In this document: in pieces, positions 15,489 through 23,853 of the stretch | Layout of the letters: each line of letters begins with the position of its first letter | Numbering within the stretch: the first letter of the stretch is position 1 | NCBI GenBank assembly: GCA_945901405.1 | Contig: CAMDLH010000039.1 | Coordinates: forward strand, 1 to 39,569 | Direction of reading: 5' to 3' | DNA: 39,569 nt | From: Bordetella parapertussis | Lineage (GTDB): Bacteria; Pseudomonadota; Gammaproteobacteria; Burkholderiales; SG8-41 | Notes under the pieces: generated by a model | Told to the model about the DNA's origin: nothing | Databases searched by the model: none | The model's input: the letters and a program-made list of their open reading frames with translations, nothing else | Position numbers and translations under genes: made by a program

Positions 15489-16457
15489 TCAATCCACCTG
15501 CACGTTGGCGGCCTTGATCACCTTTGCCCACTTCTCGATATCCGCGCGGATAAACGCGCTGAATTTCTCCGGCGGGCCGCCCAGAGGGTCGGCGCCGTCG
15601 GCCGCAAGCCGCGTTTTCATTTCGGCTAACTGAAGTATCCGTTCGACCTCGCTGTTGAGCCGCGCGATGATGGCGGACGGCACGCGCGCGGGCGCGAGCA
15701 TGCCGTTCCATTGCACCACTTCGTAGCCGGGGATGCCTGACTCGGCGATGGTGGGCAGTTCGTTGATCGCGCTGGAACGTCGCGCGCTGGTGACGGCCAG
15801 GCCGCGCAAGCGGCCGCCTTTCACGTGCGGCAGCGACGACAGTATGTTGGCGAAATTCGATTGCACCTGCCCGCCCACCACATCGATCAGCGCCGGGCCG
15901 CCGCCGCGATAAGGCACGTGCACCATGCTGACACCAGTGTTGAACTTGAACAGTTCGCCCGCGAGATGGCTGATGGTGCCCTTGCCCGACGAGGCGAAGT
16001 TAAGCTTGCCGGGCTGCGCCTTCGCCAGTGCGATGAAGTCCTTCGCCGACTTCACGGCCACCGCCGGGTGCACCACGAGTATCAGCGGCACGTTCGACAC
16101 GTGACTCACCGGCGCGAAATCCTTCAGCGGATCGAACGGCACTTTGGACAGCAGCGGATGTATCGACACCGTGCTGGCGGTGGCCATGGTCAACGTGTAG
16201 CCGTCGGGCGCCGCGCGTGCGGCGATCTCCATGCCGATGATGCCGCCAGCACCCCCGCGATTGTCAAACACCACCGATTGGCCGAGGCGCTCGCTGAGCT
16301 CCTGCGCGATGACGCGCCCGATGACCGATGCGCCGCCGCCGGGTGGAAACGGGTTGATGAGTCGCACCGGCTTGGTGGGATACGCGGCTTGCGCGGCGGC
16401 GAGATTGGCTGCCGCGATCAACACTATGCCTGCGAGTGTCTTAATCACGAAATTCAA
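15489..16457 (-). CDS. Bug/TctC family receptor lacking the conserved loop Asp
   Basis: About 322 residues. The frame starts at TTG 16455-16457; a GTG at 16446-16448 gives the more usual start (V)IKTLAGIVLIAAANLAAAQ, and neither has a strong ribosome site. Translation is probably coupled to the UGSC-family gene, which ends inside this start region at 16441. Mature start AYPTKPVRLINPF; the ligand loop is PFPPGGGASVIGR, with Ser where nearly all Bug receptors have Asp; the other motifs, ARAAPDGYTLT and HVPYRGGGPALIDV, are normal. The missing Asp normally contacts the ligand carboxylate through water, so specificity may differ. It is the last gene of the five-gene run 21204-15489. Confidence 0.94.
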   Translation of the reverse strand: MNFVIKTLAGIVLIAAANLAAAQAAYPTKPVRLINPFPPGGGASVIGRVIAQELSERLGQSVVFDNRGGAGGIIGMEIAARAAPDGYTLTMATASTVSIHPLLSKVPFDPLKDFAPVSHVSNVPLILVVHPAVAVKSAKDFIALAKAQPGKLNFASSGKGTISHLAGELFKFNTGVSMVHVPYRGGGPALIDVVGGQVQSNFANILSSLPHVKGGRLRGLAVTSARRSSAINELPTIAESGIPGYEVVQWNGMLAPARVPSAIIARLNSEVERILQLAEMKTRLAADGADPLGGPPEKFSAFIRADIEKWAKVIKAANVQVD

Positions 16458-18039
16458 TTTTGCGAGTCACCGGGTGATAGCTGAACGAAGCCGGCACGAA
16501 CTGCGAGTGTATGCCAGCACCCCCCGCGACGACGATGCTGACGTGCGATGGATCATCCGCGACGCCGATGTGATCCGCATCGGGAAACCGTTCGAACCAG
16601 CGCGAGCGCCGATGCCGCAATCCGTGCGCCGTACGATGCGGCAGCCGCGCGAGCGGGATGCGCGCGCGCTCGAACACCGCGCGCTTGATTGCTGCCTTGT
16701 CGAAACCGTCGCGCGCGAGCACGCCCGCGTGTTCGGGCCCGATCACCAGCAGCGGCCCGGTGGGGAAAATAATATTGTTGTGGCCGAGCGCGCACAACGC
16801 ACCGATGAAATGATCGAGTATCTCAGCGCCGGTTTCGCAGCCGTAGGTAAACAAATTGTGGCCGGGGGATGCGCCGATCACCGTCACCGTGCTGTCCGCG
16901 GCGGCGAAGCCGTGTTCGACATGAAATGGCGGCCACGGGCTTTCGGCTTCGTTCTCGGCGATGCAATACGAGAGTTTGCCGCTCTGGCCTTGCGTGGCCA
17001 TGTCGGTCTCGCCCGCGATGTCGCCGCCGATATTGCGCAATATGAGTTGCAGCGCGCGCCCCACGCTGGCATTGGCGCGGCAGCCCGCGCCGAACACATT
17101 GCCGCGCGCGTTAAAGCCGAGTTTGTCCACTGCCGGGCCGTTGACGATGATCAGCGGCGTGGTGTTGTTGGTCGCGGTTTGTATGCCGTAAAGACGGCAA
17201 CTCTCATCGAGCACTGCGTCGAGCGCCGCCAGCACCACCGGAAAATAGTCCGCGCGGCAGCCCGCCATCACCGCGTTGGCGGCGATTTTTTCGAGGCTTG
17301 CCATGCGCATGCGCGGCGGGATCGGGCCGAATGTTTGTGGTGCATTTTTTGATGCGGCCGCGAGCATGGCGCGCACCGCGGCTTCGGTCGGCGGCGTGAC
17401 GGGCAAACCATCGCTCCAGCCTTGTGCGAAGAAAAATTCCTGCACCGCGGCCGGATCTTCGCCGAGCGTGATTTTCTCCGGCAGCCGCTCGGCGCGCACG
17501 GCTTCGGCGGAGGGCGCGCGTTGCGTGAGCGCCGCGATCAGCGCCTGCGCCACCGCATCCGCGCGTGCAGCCACCGCGGCGGGCGGCGCGGAATGCATCG
17601 GATGCGGAATTTCGACAATGGGTAGATCACCCATGCCGCGCCCGGCGGCTTGTTTGCGCGCGGCATGTGCGAACGCGGCGCTGCACACAGTCACCGTGGG
17701 CAGCCCCAGTTTTTCCAGTTTCACGCCGTCAGACACGCTGACGGAAGCGGAGGTGCCTCAGTCGCCGAAGCCCTGCACCACCGCGTCGCACTCGGCGAGC
17801 GCCTTGATGTCGGCGTCGGTGAGATCGTCCTTGGGCGCCAACTTGCGCACCGTCACGCCCGCATGCGCGCCGCTACGTTCCAGTATTGGCTTGATGCGGC
17901 CGAGAAACACGTCGGCGTTTACCTTGCTGTTGTCGACGAATGCGATTTTTGCATTCGCGAGGCTTGCCAACTGCGGCGCGAGCGGCGCACGCGGCGCATC
18001 GTCGACGACTGCTGGGTTGAGTATTGTCAATTGGGCCAT
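16441..18039 (-). CDS. UGSC-family selenoprotein with in-frame UGA (Sec94), fused to a large C-terminal domain
   Basis: One frame of 532 codons from ATG 18037-18039 (AGGA site upstream) to TAA at 16441-16443, interrupted only by TGA at 17758-17760. Read as selenocysteine, this is residue 94 in FGD-U-GTSAS, followed by VSDGVKLEKLGLPTVTVCS. The N-terminal part (ILNPAVVDDAP, IAFVDNSKVNADVFL, LAECDAVVQGFGD) matches the UGSC family, known from marine metagenomes, in which U or Cys occupies this place in a U-G-S-C motif; here the motif is U-G-T-S. A hairpin follows the UGA (17726-17744). Residues from about 195 to 532 form a second domain starting near AQGWSDGLPVTPPTE. Gene callers would split it at the UGA, with a false GTG start at 17736. 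Function of the family is unknown; a redox or reductive role is likely from the Sec. It sits in a run of receptor and hydrolase genes. A point mutation to TGA is the alternative. Confidence 0.85.
17726..17744 (-). promoter_or_regulatory. Candidate bacterial SECIS element
   Basis: On the minus strand, CCGTCAG and CTGACGG form a perfect 7-bp stem around the loop CGTGT. The stem starts 13 bases and the loop 20 bases after the UGA at 17758-17760. Bacterial SECIS elements lie directly after the UGA, with the apical loop roughly 16-37 bases away and a G among the first two loop bases; here G is the second. The hairpin is inside the coding sequence, as required for SelB-dependent insertion. Confidence 0.75.
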
Positions 18040-18073
18040 GGTGTTCCTGTTGCGTGGCGGATTGGATTCGCGG

Positions 18074-19039
18074 TTACTGCTTCGGAATATTCGCCGAGCG
18101 CGCGACTTTCTCGTAGCGTTCGAGTTCGGTTTTCAAAAAAAGAGTGAGTTGATCGCCGCTTTCGCCGCCCGGCTCCTGCCCTTGACTAATGAACATGTCA
18201 CGGCTGTCGCGTATGCCGGCGGCGAGCACGCCTTGAATTTTCGAGACGATGGCGGCCGGCGTTTTGGCGGGCAGCAGCACCACGTTCCAGTTGTAGTTCT
18301 CGAAATCGGTCAGCCCCTGCTCGTGCATGGTGGCGATGCCGGGCAGCGCGGGCGAGCGCGTGAGCGAGGTCACGCCCAGCGCGCGCAGCTTGCCCTGTCT
18401 CACGAAAGGGGCTACGTTAAAAATCTGCATCGACGCAAACTCGATGTAGCCCGACATGAGTTCAATCGTGTATTGGCTCACCCCGCCCTTGTACGGCACA
18501 TGCACGACATTGATGCCAATGCGGTGCGCGAATGATTCCGTGGACAAATGCCCGACGGTGCCGATGCCGGGCGTGCCGTAATTCAGTTTGCCGGGGCGCG
18601 CCTTTGCAAGTGCTACGAACTCCTTGAGATTCTTCGCCGGAATCGCCGGGTGTACCACCAGCACGCTGGCACTCTTGGCGATGAGAATCACCGGCGCGAA
18701 ATCACGCAACGTGTCGAACGGCATGTTTGCCGTTATCGCGGGCGCCACGGTGAGCGGGCCGGGGTTGCCGGCGAGCAGGGTGTATCCATCCGCGGGGCTT
18801 TTTGCCGCGGCCGCGGTGCCGAGCATGCCGCCGACCGCTGGCCGGTTATCGACGATCACGGTTTGGCCGAAGGCGGCGTTCAGTTTCTGCGCCGCCCAGC
18901 GCGCCTGCGTGTCGGTGGGGCCGCCCGCGCCGAAGGGCACGATGTAGCGTATCGGCTTGGCGGGATATTCCTGCGCAAGCCCCGTCGCGCTGATCAATGC
19001 GCCCGCTGCAAAAATCGTGATCTGTGCGCGCACTTGCAT
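18074..19039 (-). CDS. Bug/TctC family receptor, NPGPLT subgroup
   Basis: A 321-residue protein starting at ATG 19037-19039, which overlaps the hydrolase stop by one base (TGATG). Signal peptide to about residue 23 (ATGLAQ), mature start EYPAKPIRYIVPF. Ligand loop GAGGPTDTQAR; instead of the common VNxSLF segment after GYTLL it has LAGNPGPLTVAP, which is shared with the receptors at 20236 and 36070 and defines a subgroup in this window. The second pocket motif is HVPYKGGVSQYTIE, not AGPAL. It is the third gene of the run 21204-15489 and lies 34 bases before the UGSC-family gene. Subgroup members stand next to a similar hydrolase both times, so the ligand may be the hydrolase substrate. Confidence 0.95.
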   Translation of the reverse strand: MQVRAQITIFAAGALISATGLAQEYPAKPIRYIVPFGAGGPTDTQARWAAQKLNAAFGQTVIVDNRPAVGGMLGTAAAAKSPADGYTLLAGNPGPLTVAPAITANMPFDTLRDFAPVILIAKSASVLVVHPAIPAKNLKEFVALAKARPGKLNYGTPGIGTVGHLSTESFAHRIGINVVHVPYKGGVSQYTIELMSGYIEFASMQIFNVAPFVRQGKLRALGVTSLTRSPALPGIATMHEQGLTDFENYNWNVVLLPAKTPAAIVSKIQGVLAAGIRDSRDMFISQGQEPGGESGDQLTLFLKTELERYEKVARSANIPKQ

Positions 19040-20220
19040 CAACTCTTCACCAGCTTGTCTTCAAACCAGTTCCACATCTCCGCCACGCCGAGCACGGCGT
19101 AGTCGCGCATGCAGTGTTGCGCGCCGCCTTCCTCGGGGGTGAACACGCGTATCGTCTTGTCCTTCGAGCCGCAGGCGTCGAACAGCGCCTGCGCGTCGGC
19201 GAGCGGCACTTGTTCGTCTTCCGAGCCGTGCGCGACGAGAAATGGGCAGCGCATGTTCTGCACCACGCCATCAAGCCGGTACGGTTCGAGTTTTTTCAGC
19301 GCCTCCTCGACGGTGTTCACGCCGAGTATCCAGGTGATGTGATGCCCCGGCACCGACATCGCGGCGTTGAAGGCGGCATCGACACGGCGCTTCCATGTGG
19401 CGTAATAGTCCCAGATCGCGCCCCACGCCACGCACGCGGCGAAGCGCGGTTCCATCGAGGCGCAACGCGGCGCGTAATAACCGCCGAGGCTGTTGGCGAC
19501 GATGCCGATTTTTTTCGGATTTACGTCGCTGCGTTTTTCCAGCCAATCGACGCACGCCGAACCGGCGACTTCATAGTCGTGGCGCAGATAGTGTTTGCGA
19601 AAGCGTATCGCCTCGCCCGTGCCGGGGCCGTCCATGATCAGCACCGAGATGCCGCGCTTGATGAGATCGGGCACGCCGCGCATGTAAAGCAGCTCCTTGG
19701 TGACATCGAGGCCGTCGAAGAACACCACGGCGGGTTTTTTTGCGGCACTGCTGTTTTGCGCATGCACAAAATAACCCGGCAGGCTGCCATCGACGAACGG
19801 CACCTCGACGATTTCGATTTTGACATCGGTCATGCGCGTGAAGGCATGAAAGCAATCGATGCTGTGCTGATAAATTTTCAGCGCGAGATCGTCCTTCGGT
19901 GTGCGAAAACGCTCGGCCATCTGGTAATACTTGCACGCGCGCAGATAAAACGGCGCGGCCGAGACGCGATGGCCGGATTTCTCGTAGCGCGCCGCGTGTG
20001 CGCGCGTTTCATCGGCGATTTTCACGCACGCATCGAACCACGCTTCGTCGGTTTGCTTGGGTGCGGCTTTCAGCAATCTGCCGATACGATCCACCTCGCC
20101 GATGTCTGAGCCGCCCCAGGTCGAGGTGCCCAGCATGCTGATGAACGCCGCCGACCAGCGGTAGTTGCCGGGGAAATACATGAAGTAGTGATCGTCGCTG
20201 CGGGTGGTTGCTTTTTCCAT
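19039..20220 (-). CDS. Alpha/beta hydrolase, 2,6-dihydropseudooxynicotine hydrolase-like
   Basis: A 393-residue protein. Residues 1-135 form a helical N-terminal domain (MYFPGNYRWSAAF, EKSGHRVSAAPFYLRACKYY), and the catalytic domain follows: nucleophile Ser244 in ANSLGG, Asp335 in HGSEDEQ, His369 in AQHC. The layout, with an N-terminal helical domain and DGPGTGEA before the elbow, fits the family that includes 2,6-dihydropseudooxynicotine hydrolase, which cleaves a C-C bond next to a ketone in nicotine breakdown, and related FrsA-like esterases. The neighbours do not suggest nicotine, so the actual substrate is open. It lies 15 bases after a receptor gene and overlaps the next by one base. 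A close paralogue is at 34802-35974. Cytoplasmic. Confidence 0.9.
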   Translation of the reverse strand: MEKATTRSDDHYFMYFPGNYRWSAAFISMLGTSTWGGSDIGEVDRIGRLLKAAPKQTDEAWFDACVKIADETRAHAARYEKSGHRVSAAPFYLRACKYYQMAERFRTPKDDLALKIYQHSIDCFHAFTRMTDVKIEIVEVPFVDGSLPGYFVHAQNSSAAKKPAVVFFDGLDVTKELLYMRGVPDLIKRGISVLIMDGPGTGEAIRFRKHYLRHDYEVAGSACVDWLEKRSDVNPKKIGIVANSLGGYYAPRCASMEPRFAACVAWGAIWDYYATWKRRVDAAFNAAMSVPGHHITWILGVNTVEEALKKLEPYRLDGVVQNMRCPFLVAHGSEDEQVPLADAQALFDACGSKDKTIRVFTPEEGGAQHCMRDYAVLGVAEMWNWFEDKLVKS

Positions 20221-20235
20221 TGTAAGTCCTTGTTT

Positions 20236-21204
20236 TTAATCGAGTTTTACTTTTGTGATCTTGATGACCCGCGCCCACTTCGCGGTTTCGCTCTTCATGA
20301 ACGCGGCGAATTCATCGGGGCCAAGACCGGCGACTTCGTAGCCGTCCTTGATTAGTTGCTCTCTGAGTTCCGATTTGATAACGCGGCGCTGAATTTCGTC
20401 GTGCAGCTTGACGATGATATCGCGCGGCGTGCCGGCGGGCGCCATGATGCCGTTCCAGTTGGCCGATTCGAAGCCGGGCAATCCGGATTCATCAACCGTG
20501 GGCACCTCGGGCATCAGCGGCGAGCGCTTCAGGCCGTTGATCGCGATCACGCGCGCCTTGCCCGATTTCATCAGCGGCAGCGACGCGGGTGTGGAGAACG
20601 AACGCAGATCAAGCTGCCCCGCGAGAAAATCATTGGTCGATTGCGCCGAGCCTTTGTACGGCACGTGCAGCATGCGCGTGCCCGCCATGTGATTGAACAT
20701 CTCCCACGTCAGATGGCCGACCGTGCCTATGCCCGGCGTGCCGTAGGTGAGCTTGTCCGGCTGCGCCTTGGCGAGCGCGATCAATTCCTTCACCGTTTTA
20801 GCGGGCACGCTCGGATGCACCGCAAGCACGCTGGTGGTGTTGGTCACCAGTATCACCGGCGCCAGATGTTTGAATGTGTCGTAACCCATCTTCGGATACA
20901 GGCTCTGCGCGATGGTGAGCGGGCCGGGGTTCGCGCCCAGTAGGGTGTAGCCGTCGGGTGCTGATTTCGTGACGATCTCGGTGCCCAGCATGCCGCCCGC
21001 GCCGCCGCGATTCTCGACCACGAACGCATGGCCCCACGCTTCGGCCAATTTTTGCGCCACCATGCGCGCGTTGATGTCGGTGGGCCCGGCGGGCACGAAC
21101 GGCACGACGATGCGCACCGGCCTCGCGGGGTACGCCTGCGCGCCGGCCCACGAACTGGCCGACATCAATGCCGCCATGCATACGGCTCTTACGCTTATCT
21201 TCAT
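20236..21204 (-). CDS. Bug/TctC family receptor, NPGPLT subgroup
   Basis: A 322-residue protein. The frame is open to 21348, but ATG 21202-21204 gives a normal signal peptide (MKISVRAVCMAALMSASSWAGAQ), and GGGGAGG lies directly before it; the spacing is short. Ligand loop VPAGPTDINAR (PAG instead of PGG), LLGANPGPLTIAQ, and HVPYKGSAQSTND. It is the first gene of the five-gene minus-strand run, 110 bases from the divergent bicupin gene. The run therefore probably starts from a promoter within 21205-21314, though I could not fix a -10/-35 pair there. Confidence 0.95.
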   Translation of the reverse strand: MKISVRAVCMAALMSASSWAGAQAYPARPVRIVVPFVPAGPTDINARMVAQKLAEAWGHAFVVENRGGAGGMLGTEIVTKSAPDGYTLLGANPGPLTIAQSLYPKMGYDTFKHLAPVILVTNTTSVLAVHPSVPAKTVKELIALAKAQPDKLTYGTPGIGTVGHLTWEMFNHMAGTRMLHVPYKGSAQSTNDFLAGQLDLRSFSTPASLPLMKSGKARVIAINGLKRSPLMPEVPTVDESGLPGFESANWNGIMAPAGTPRDIIVKLHDEIQRRVIKSELREQLIKDGYEVAGLGPDEFAAFMKSETAKWARVIKITKVKLD

Positions 21205-21314
21205 GCCTCCCCCATGGATTGTTGGCTGCAATATATAGTAGGCTTCCCGTTGGCACAACACGCCGGCGCTGTACACACCGCACCGAGTTCCATCATGCAA
21301 AAGGAGTGCAAGGC

Positions 21315-22139
21315 ATGCCGTATTTTCGTTTCGACGAGATGAAATCACATCATCTGAACCCGCATCTATCGACCACGCAAGGCCCGGTGATCGAGGCGAA
21401 CACCATGTACTTTCGCCGCGTCACCAAGCAGGCCGGCCAGCAATCGAAGCTGCATTACCATCCGAACGAGTTCATGGCGTTTTTGCTCGAAGGCGAATTC
21501 GACAGCATCGTCGGCGACGAAACACACGTGGTGAAACCGGGCACGCTGGTGCACATACCCTCGAACGCGCAGCACTGTTTTCGCGCGGGGCCGCAAGGCA
21601 TACGTTATCTTTATCTCAAGGATCGCACCTGGACGTTGATAGGTGCCGCCGCCGACGAAGCGCTGCCCGACAAGGCGCGCTCCGCCACCGAGGTCGCGCG
21701 CGACATTGCCGCGGGCAAATATCCGGGCCGCGACAAAGCGCCCGAACAATCGCAGGCGATAGTGTCGGGGCTGGGCAATTGCCATTACGTGATGTGCGAG
21801 GGCTTTAACGGCGGCAAACCCTCCGGCCATCACGAGCAGTGGGTCAATGGCGCGAACCTGTCGTGGGCCTACGTGCAATCACCGGCGGGGCACGAGATCG
21901 CCGAAACCAGCGCCACGCACGAGTTGCTCGCCTATGTGATCGGCGGCGAAATTGAATCCACCGTCGGCGCCGATAGCCACACGGCGGGCGAGGGCGATGT
22001 GATCCACGTGCCGCGCGGCGCGGCGTACCGTTGGCGCGTCACGGATAAAGGCCCGGCGCGTTATACGATTGCGCGTTCGACTTCGCGGCTGGAAGAACAT
22101 GTCGCCAGAAACGGCGCGGCCGACAACTGGCGCGGTTAA
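21315..22139 (+). CDS. Bicupin protein, possible ring-cleaving dioxygenase
   Basis: A 274-residue protein with AAGGAG 8 bases before the ATG. The first cupin (about 40-95) carries the likely metal ligands His47 and His49 (LHYHPNEF), Glu52 and His87 (NAQHCF). The second cupin (about 190-255) is also a barrel by pattern (HELLAYVIGGEIE ... AGEGDVIHVPRG) but keeps few histidines. This is the arrangement of gentisate 1,2-dioxygenase-like and related bicupins, where only one barrel binds iron. The protein is shorter than gentisate dioxygenase (about 340-370 residues), so a ring-cleaving role is possible but not certain; an isomerase or storage-type cupin is the alternative. The flavin monooxygenase gene follows after 36 bases. 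Confidence 0.85.
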   Translation: MPYFRFDEMKSHHLNPHLSTTQGPVIEANTMYFRRVTKQAGQQSKLHYHPNEFMAFLLEGEFDSIVGDETHVVKPGTLVHIPSNAQHCFRAGPQGIRYLYLKDRTWTLIGAAADEALPDKARSATEVARDIAAGKYPGRDKAPEQSQAIVSGLGNCHYVMCEGFNGGKPSGHHEQWVNGANLSWAYVQSPAGHEIAETSATHELLAYVIGGEIESTVGADSHTAGEGDVIHVPRGAAYRWRVTDKGPARYTIARSTSRLEEHVARNGAADNWRG

Positions 22140-22175
22140 TGATCCCGGCGTGACAACGCAAAACGGCAAAGTGAA

Positions 22176-23399
22176 ATGAACGAATTGAACATCACAAACG
22201 TACAGCCAGGCAATTTTGCCGGCATAACCTACGAAGAAGCCCTGCGCCGCGCGCGCGAGCTGATCCCGTTTTTACGCGAGCACGCGAATGAAGCCGAGGC
22301 GCGCCGCGGCATGGCACCGGCGGTGGAGGCGGCGCTGCATCGCGCGGGGCTCTTTCGCTACCATCAACCCAAGGCATGGGGCGGCATGGAGCTTGATTTC
22401 ATCGCCTATTTCGACATCCCCGAAATGCTCGCGCGCGGCGATTGCTCGGTGGGCTGGAACGCCGCCAACCTGAGCTCACATCACCGCAACGTCACCATGT
22501 TCGACGAGCGCGCGCAGAACGAAATCTGGGGGGGCAACCCCGACGCGCTGATCGCCTCGGGCATCGCCTACATACAGGGGCGCGGACTGCTGGTGGACGG
22601 CGGGCTTATGCTATCCGGGCAATGGTCGTTTTGTTCGGGCGTCGATGTCGGGCAGTGGAACATGCTGGCCTGCCAGGTGAAGGCGTCCGAAGACGGGCCG
22701 GTGCTCGATCACCGTTATTGCATGGTGCCGCGCGGCGAGTACGAAATTCTCGACGACTGGCACACGCTGGGCATGCGCGGCACCGGCAGCCGCTCCGTGC
22801 GCTGCAAGGACGTGTTCGTGCCCGAATACCGCACGCAATCGAACATGGTGTCGCGCCCCGGCCACGAATATCCGGGGCTGCGCATACACACCAACCCCAC
22901 CTTCAAGGTGCCGGCCGCGTCGCTCGGCGGGCATTGCATCGCGGGCGCCATGACCGGCAACGCGCAGGCCGCGGTCGATGTCACGATAGACCTCGTGAAA
23001 TCGCGCAGCACCAGCTACACCGGCGCGAAAATGCGCGACTTTCAATCGGTGCAGTTGCGCATCGGCATGGCGGCGGCCAAGGTTGATGCGGCGCGCGCCC
23101 TGCTGCGCGAGGACTGCCTGCGCGCCGATGCGATTTGTAAATCGGGCAAGACGCTTGATCTCGAGGAGAAGGTGCGCAACAAGCGCAACTGCGCGGCGGC
23201 GTTAAAGCTGTGCAATGAAGCCGTCGATTCATTGATGGAAATGGCCGGCGCCAACGGCATCTACGACAGCGCGCCGCTGCAGCGCATCTTTCGCGACGCG
23301 CACTCCGGCACCGCGCACATCAACTTCAACACCGACGTGCAGTTGGCGCCGTGGGCGATCGTGACGCTGGGCGGGGACTATCGCTCGCCGGTGATGTAG
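22176..23399 (+). CDS. Flavin-dependent monooxygenase, acyl-CoA dehydrogenase fold (HpaH/HsaA-like)
   Basis: A 407-residue protein. An N-terminal helical domain (ARELIPFLREHANEAEARRG), then RYHQPKAWGGMELD, ARGDCSVGWNAAN, SGQWSFCSG, and the LGMRGTGSRSV motif before a C-terminal helical bundle match the two-component group D flavin monooxygenases, such as the 4-hydroxyphenylacetate 3-hydroxylase oxygenase of Acinetobacter and HsaA of the steroid pathway. These accept reduced flavin from a separate reductase and hydroxylate phenols. No flavin reductase gene is in the window. The pairing with a bicupin suggests hydroxylation followed by ring cleavage, but this is inference. A catalytic Glu of acyl-CoA dehydrogenases is not expected here. 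Confidence 0.9.
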   Translation: MNELNITNVQPGNFAGITYEEALRRARELIPFLREHANEAEARRGMAPAVEAALHRAGLFRYHQPKAWGGMELDFIAYFDIPEMLARGDCSVGWNAANLSSHHRNVTMFDERAQNEIWGGNPDALIASGIAYIQGRGLLVDGGLMLSGQWSFCSGVDVGQWNMLACQVKASEDGPVLDHRYCMVPRGEYEILDDWHTLGMRGTGSRSVRCKDVFVPEYRTQSNMVSRPGHEYPGLRIHTNPTFKVPAASLGGHCIAGAMTGNAQAAVDVTIDLVKSRSTSYTGAKMRDFQSVQLRIGMAAAKVDAARALLREDCLRADAICKSGKTLDLEEKVRNKRNCAAALKLCNEAVDSLMEMAGANGIYDSAPLQRIFRDAHSGTAHINFNTDVQLAPWAIVTLGGDYRSPVM

Positions 23400-23434
23400 G
23401 CGAGCGCAATGTGTGCAATGCGTTTATGCTTTTG

Positions 23435-23507
23435 GTAGGGTGGGTAAAGCGCAGCGTGCCCACCGGCGGTGGTGTTGCGTGGGCGCGTTGCGCTTTGCAC
23501 ACCCTAC
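23435..23507. repeat. Inverted repeat element, GTAGGGTGGG type
   Basis: Left arm 23435-23465 and right arm 23479-23507 are inverted copies (GTAGGGTG at the outer ends, GTGGGCAC/GTGCCCAC-like inner parts) around a 13-base GC-rich loop. Same kind of element as at 7167-7258, with different core bases. It lies between the monooxygenase stop and the converging small membrane ORF. Confidence 0.78.
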
Positions 23508-23519
23508 GCTCGCTGCCGT

Positions 23520-23795
23520 TCAGGCCGGTGGTGGTGAATTGTTTGCCAAGCCAAGTCTCTTTACCAACTTTGCAAGTTGCGGTTTGAAGGGACGTAGCAG
23601 AGCGGTACCAATCGCGAGGACAATCGCACTGGCAATGACGAATACGCCGAATGCCATGAAGAATATCGTGAGAGTGTGGCTCCAGCGAGCTGCACCGTGC
23701 GCTACCCATGCGCCAAAGATCAAGCCTAAAACAAGTGGTATTGGAAGCCACGTGCGGCCGCGTGCTCGAACAATCAGCACTAATACGACCACCAA
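23520..23795 (-). CDS. Small membrane protein, possible integron cassette ORF
   Basis: At least 91 residues from a GTG at 23795, with three hydrophobic segments (VVVLVLIV, IPLVLGLIFGAWVAHG, TIFFMAFGVFVIASAIVLAIG) and a basic C-terminus. The hydrophobic first helix clearly continues upstream of that GTG, back to the attC-like site. The frame is open to 23852, where an ACG codon one base after the attC-like site would give MKFGPKPLVIPLAF as N-terminus; this may be a near-cognate start or a mutated ATG. The base composition is less GC-rich than in neighbours. I do not recognise a family. Cassette origin is inferred from the flanking site. Confidence 0.6.
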   Translation of the reverse strand: MVVVLVLIVRARGRTWLPIPLVLGLIFGAWVAHGAARWSHTLTIFFMAFGVFVIASAIVLAIGTALLRPFKPQLAKLVKRLGLANNSPPPA

Positions 23796-23853
23796 GCCCG
23801 CAAGGCCAATGAAAGCAAGAGGGATGACTAGCGGCTTGGGTCCAAATTTCGTC

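Noticed and set aside
16231-17352. 373-codon plus-strand frame opposite the UGSC-family gene
   Set aside because: Antisense shadow; it could be used to argue against the selenoprotein, but only the minus strand shows conserved family motifs.
16441-17736. Separate gene starting at GTG 17736
   Set aside because: The start has no ribosome site, and the family sequence continues upstream through the UGA in the same frame.
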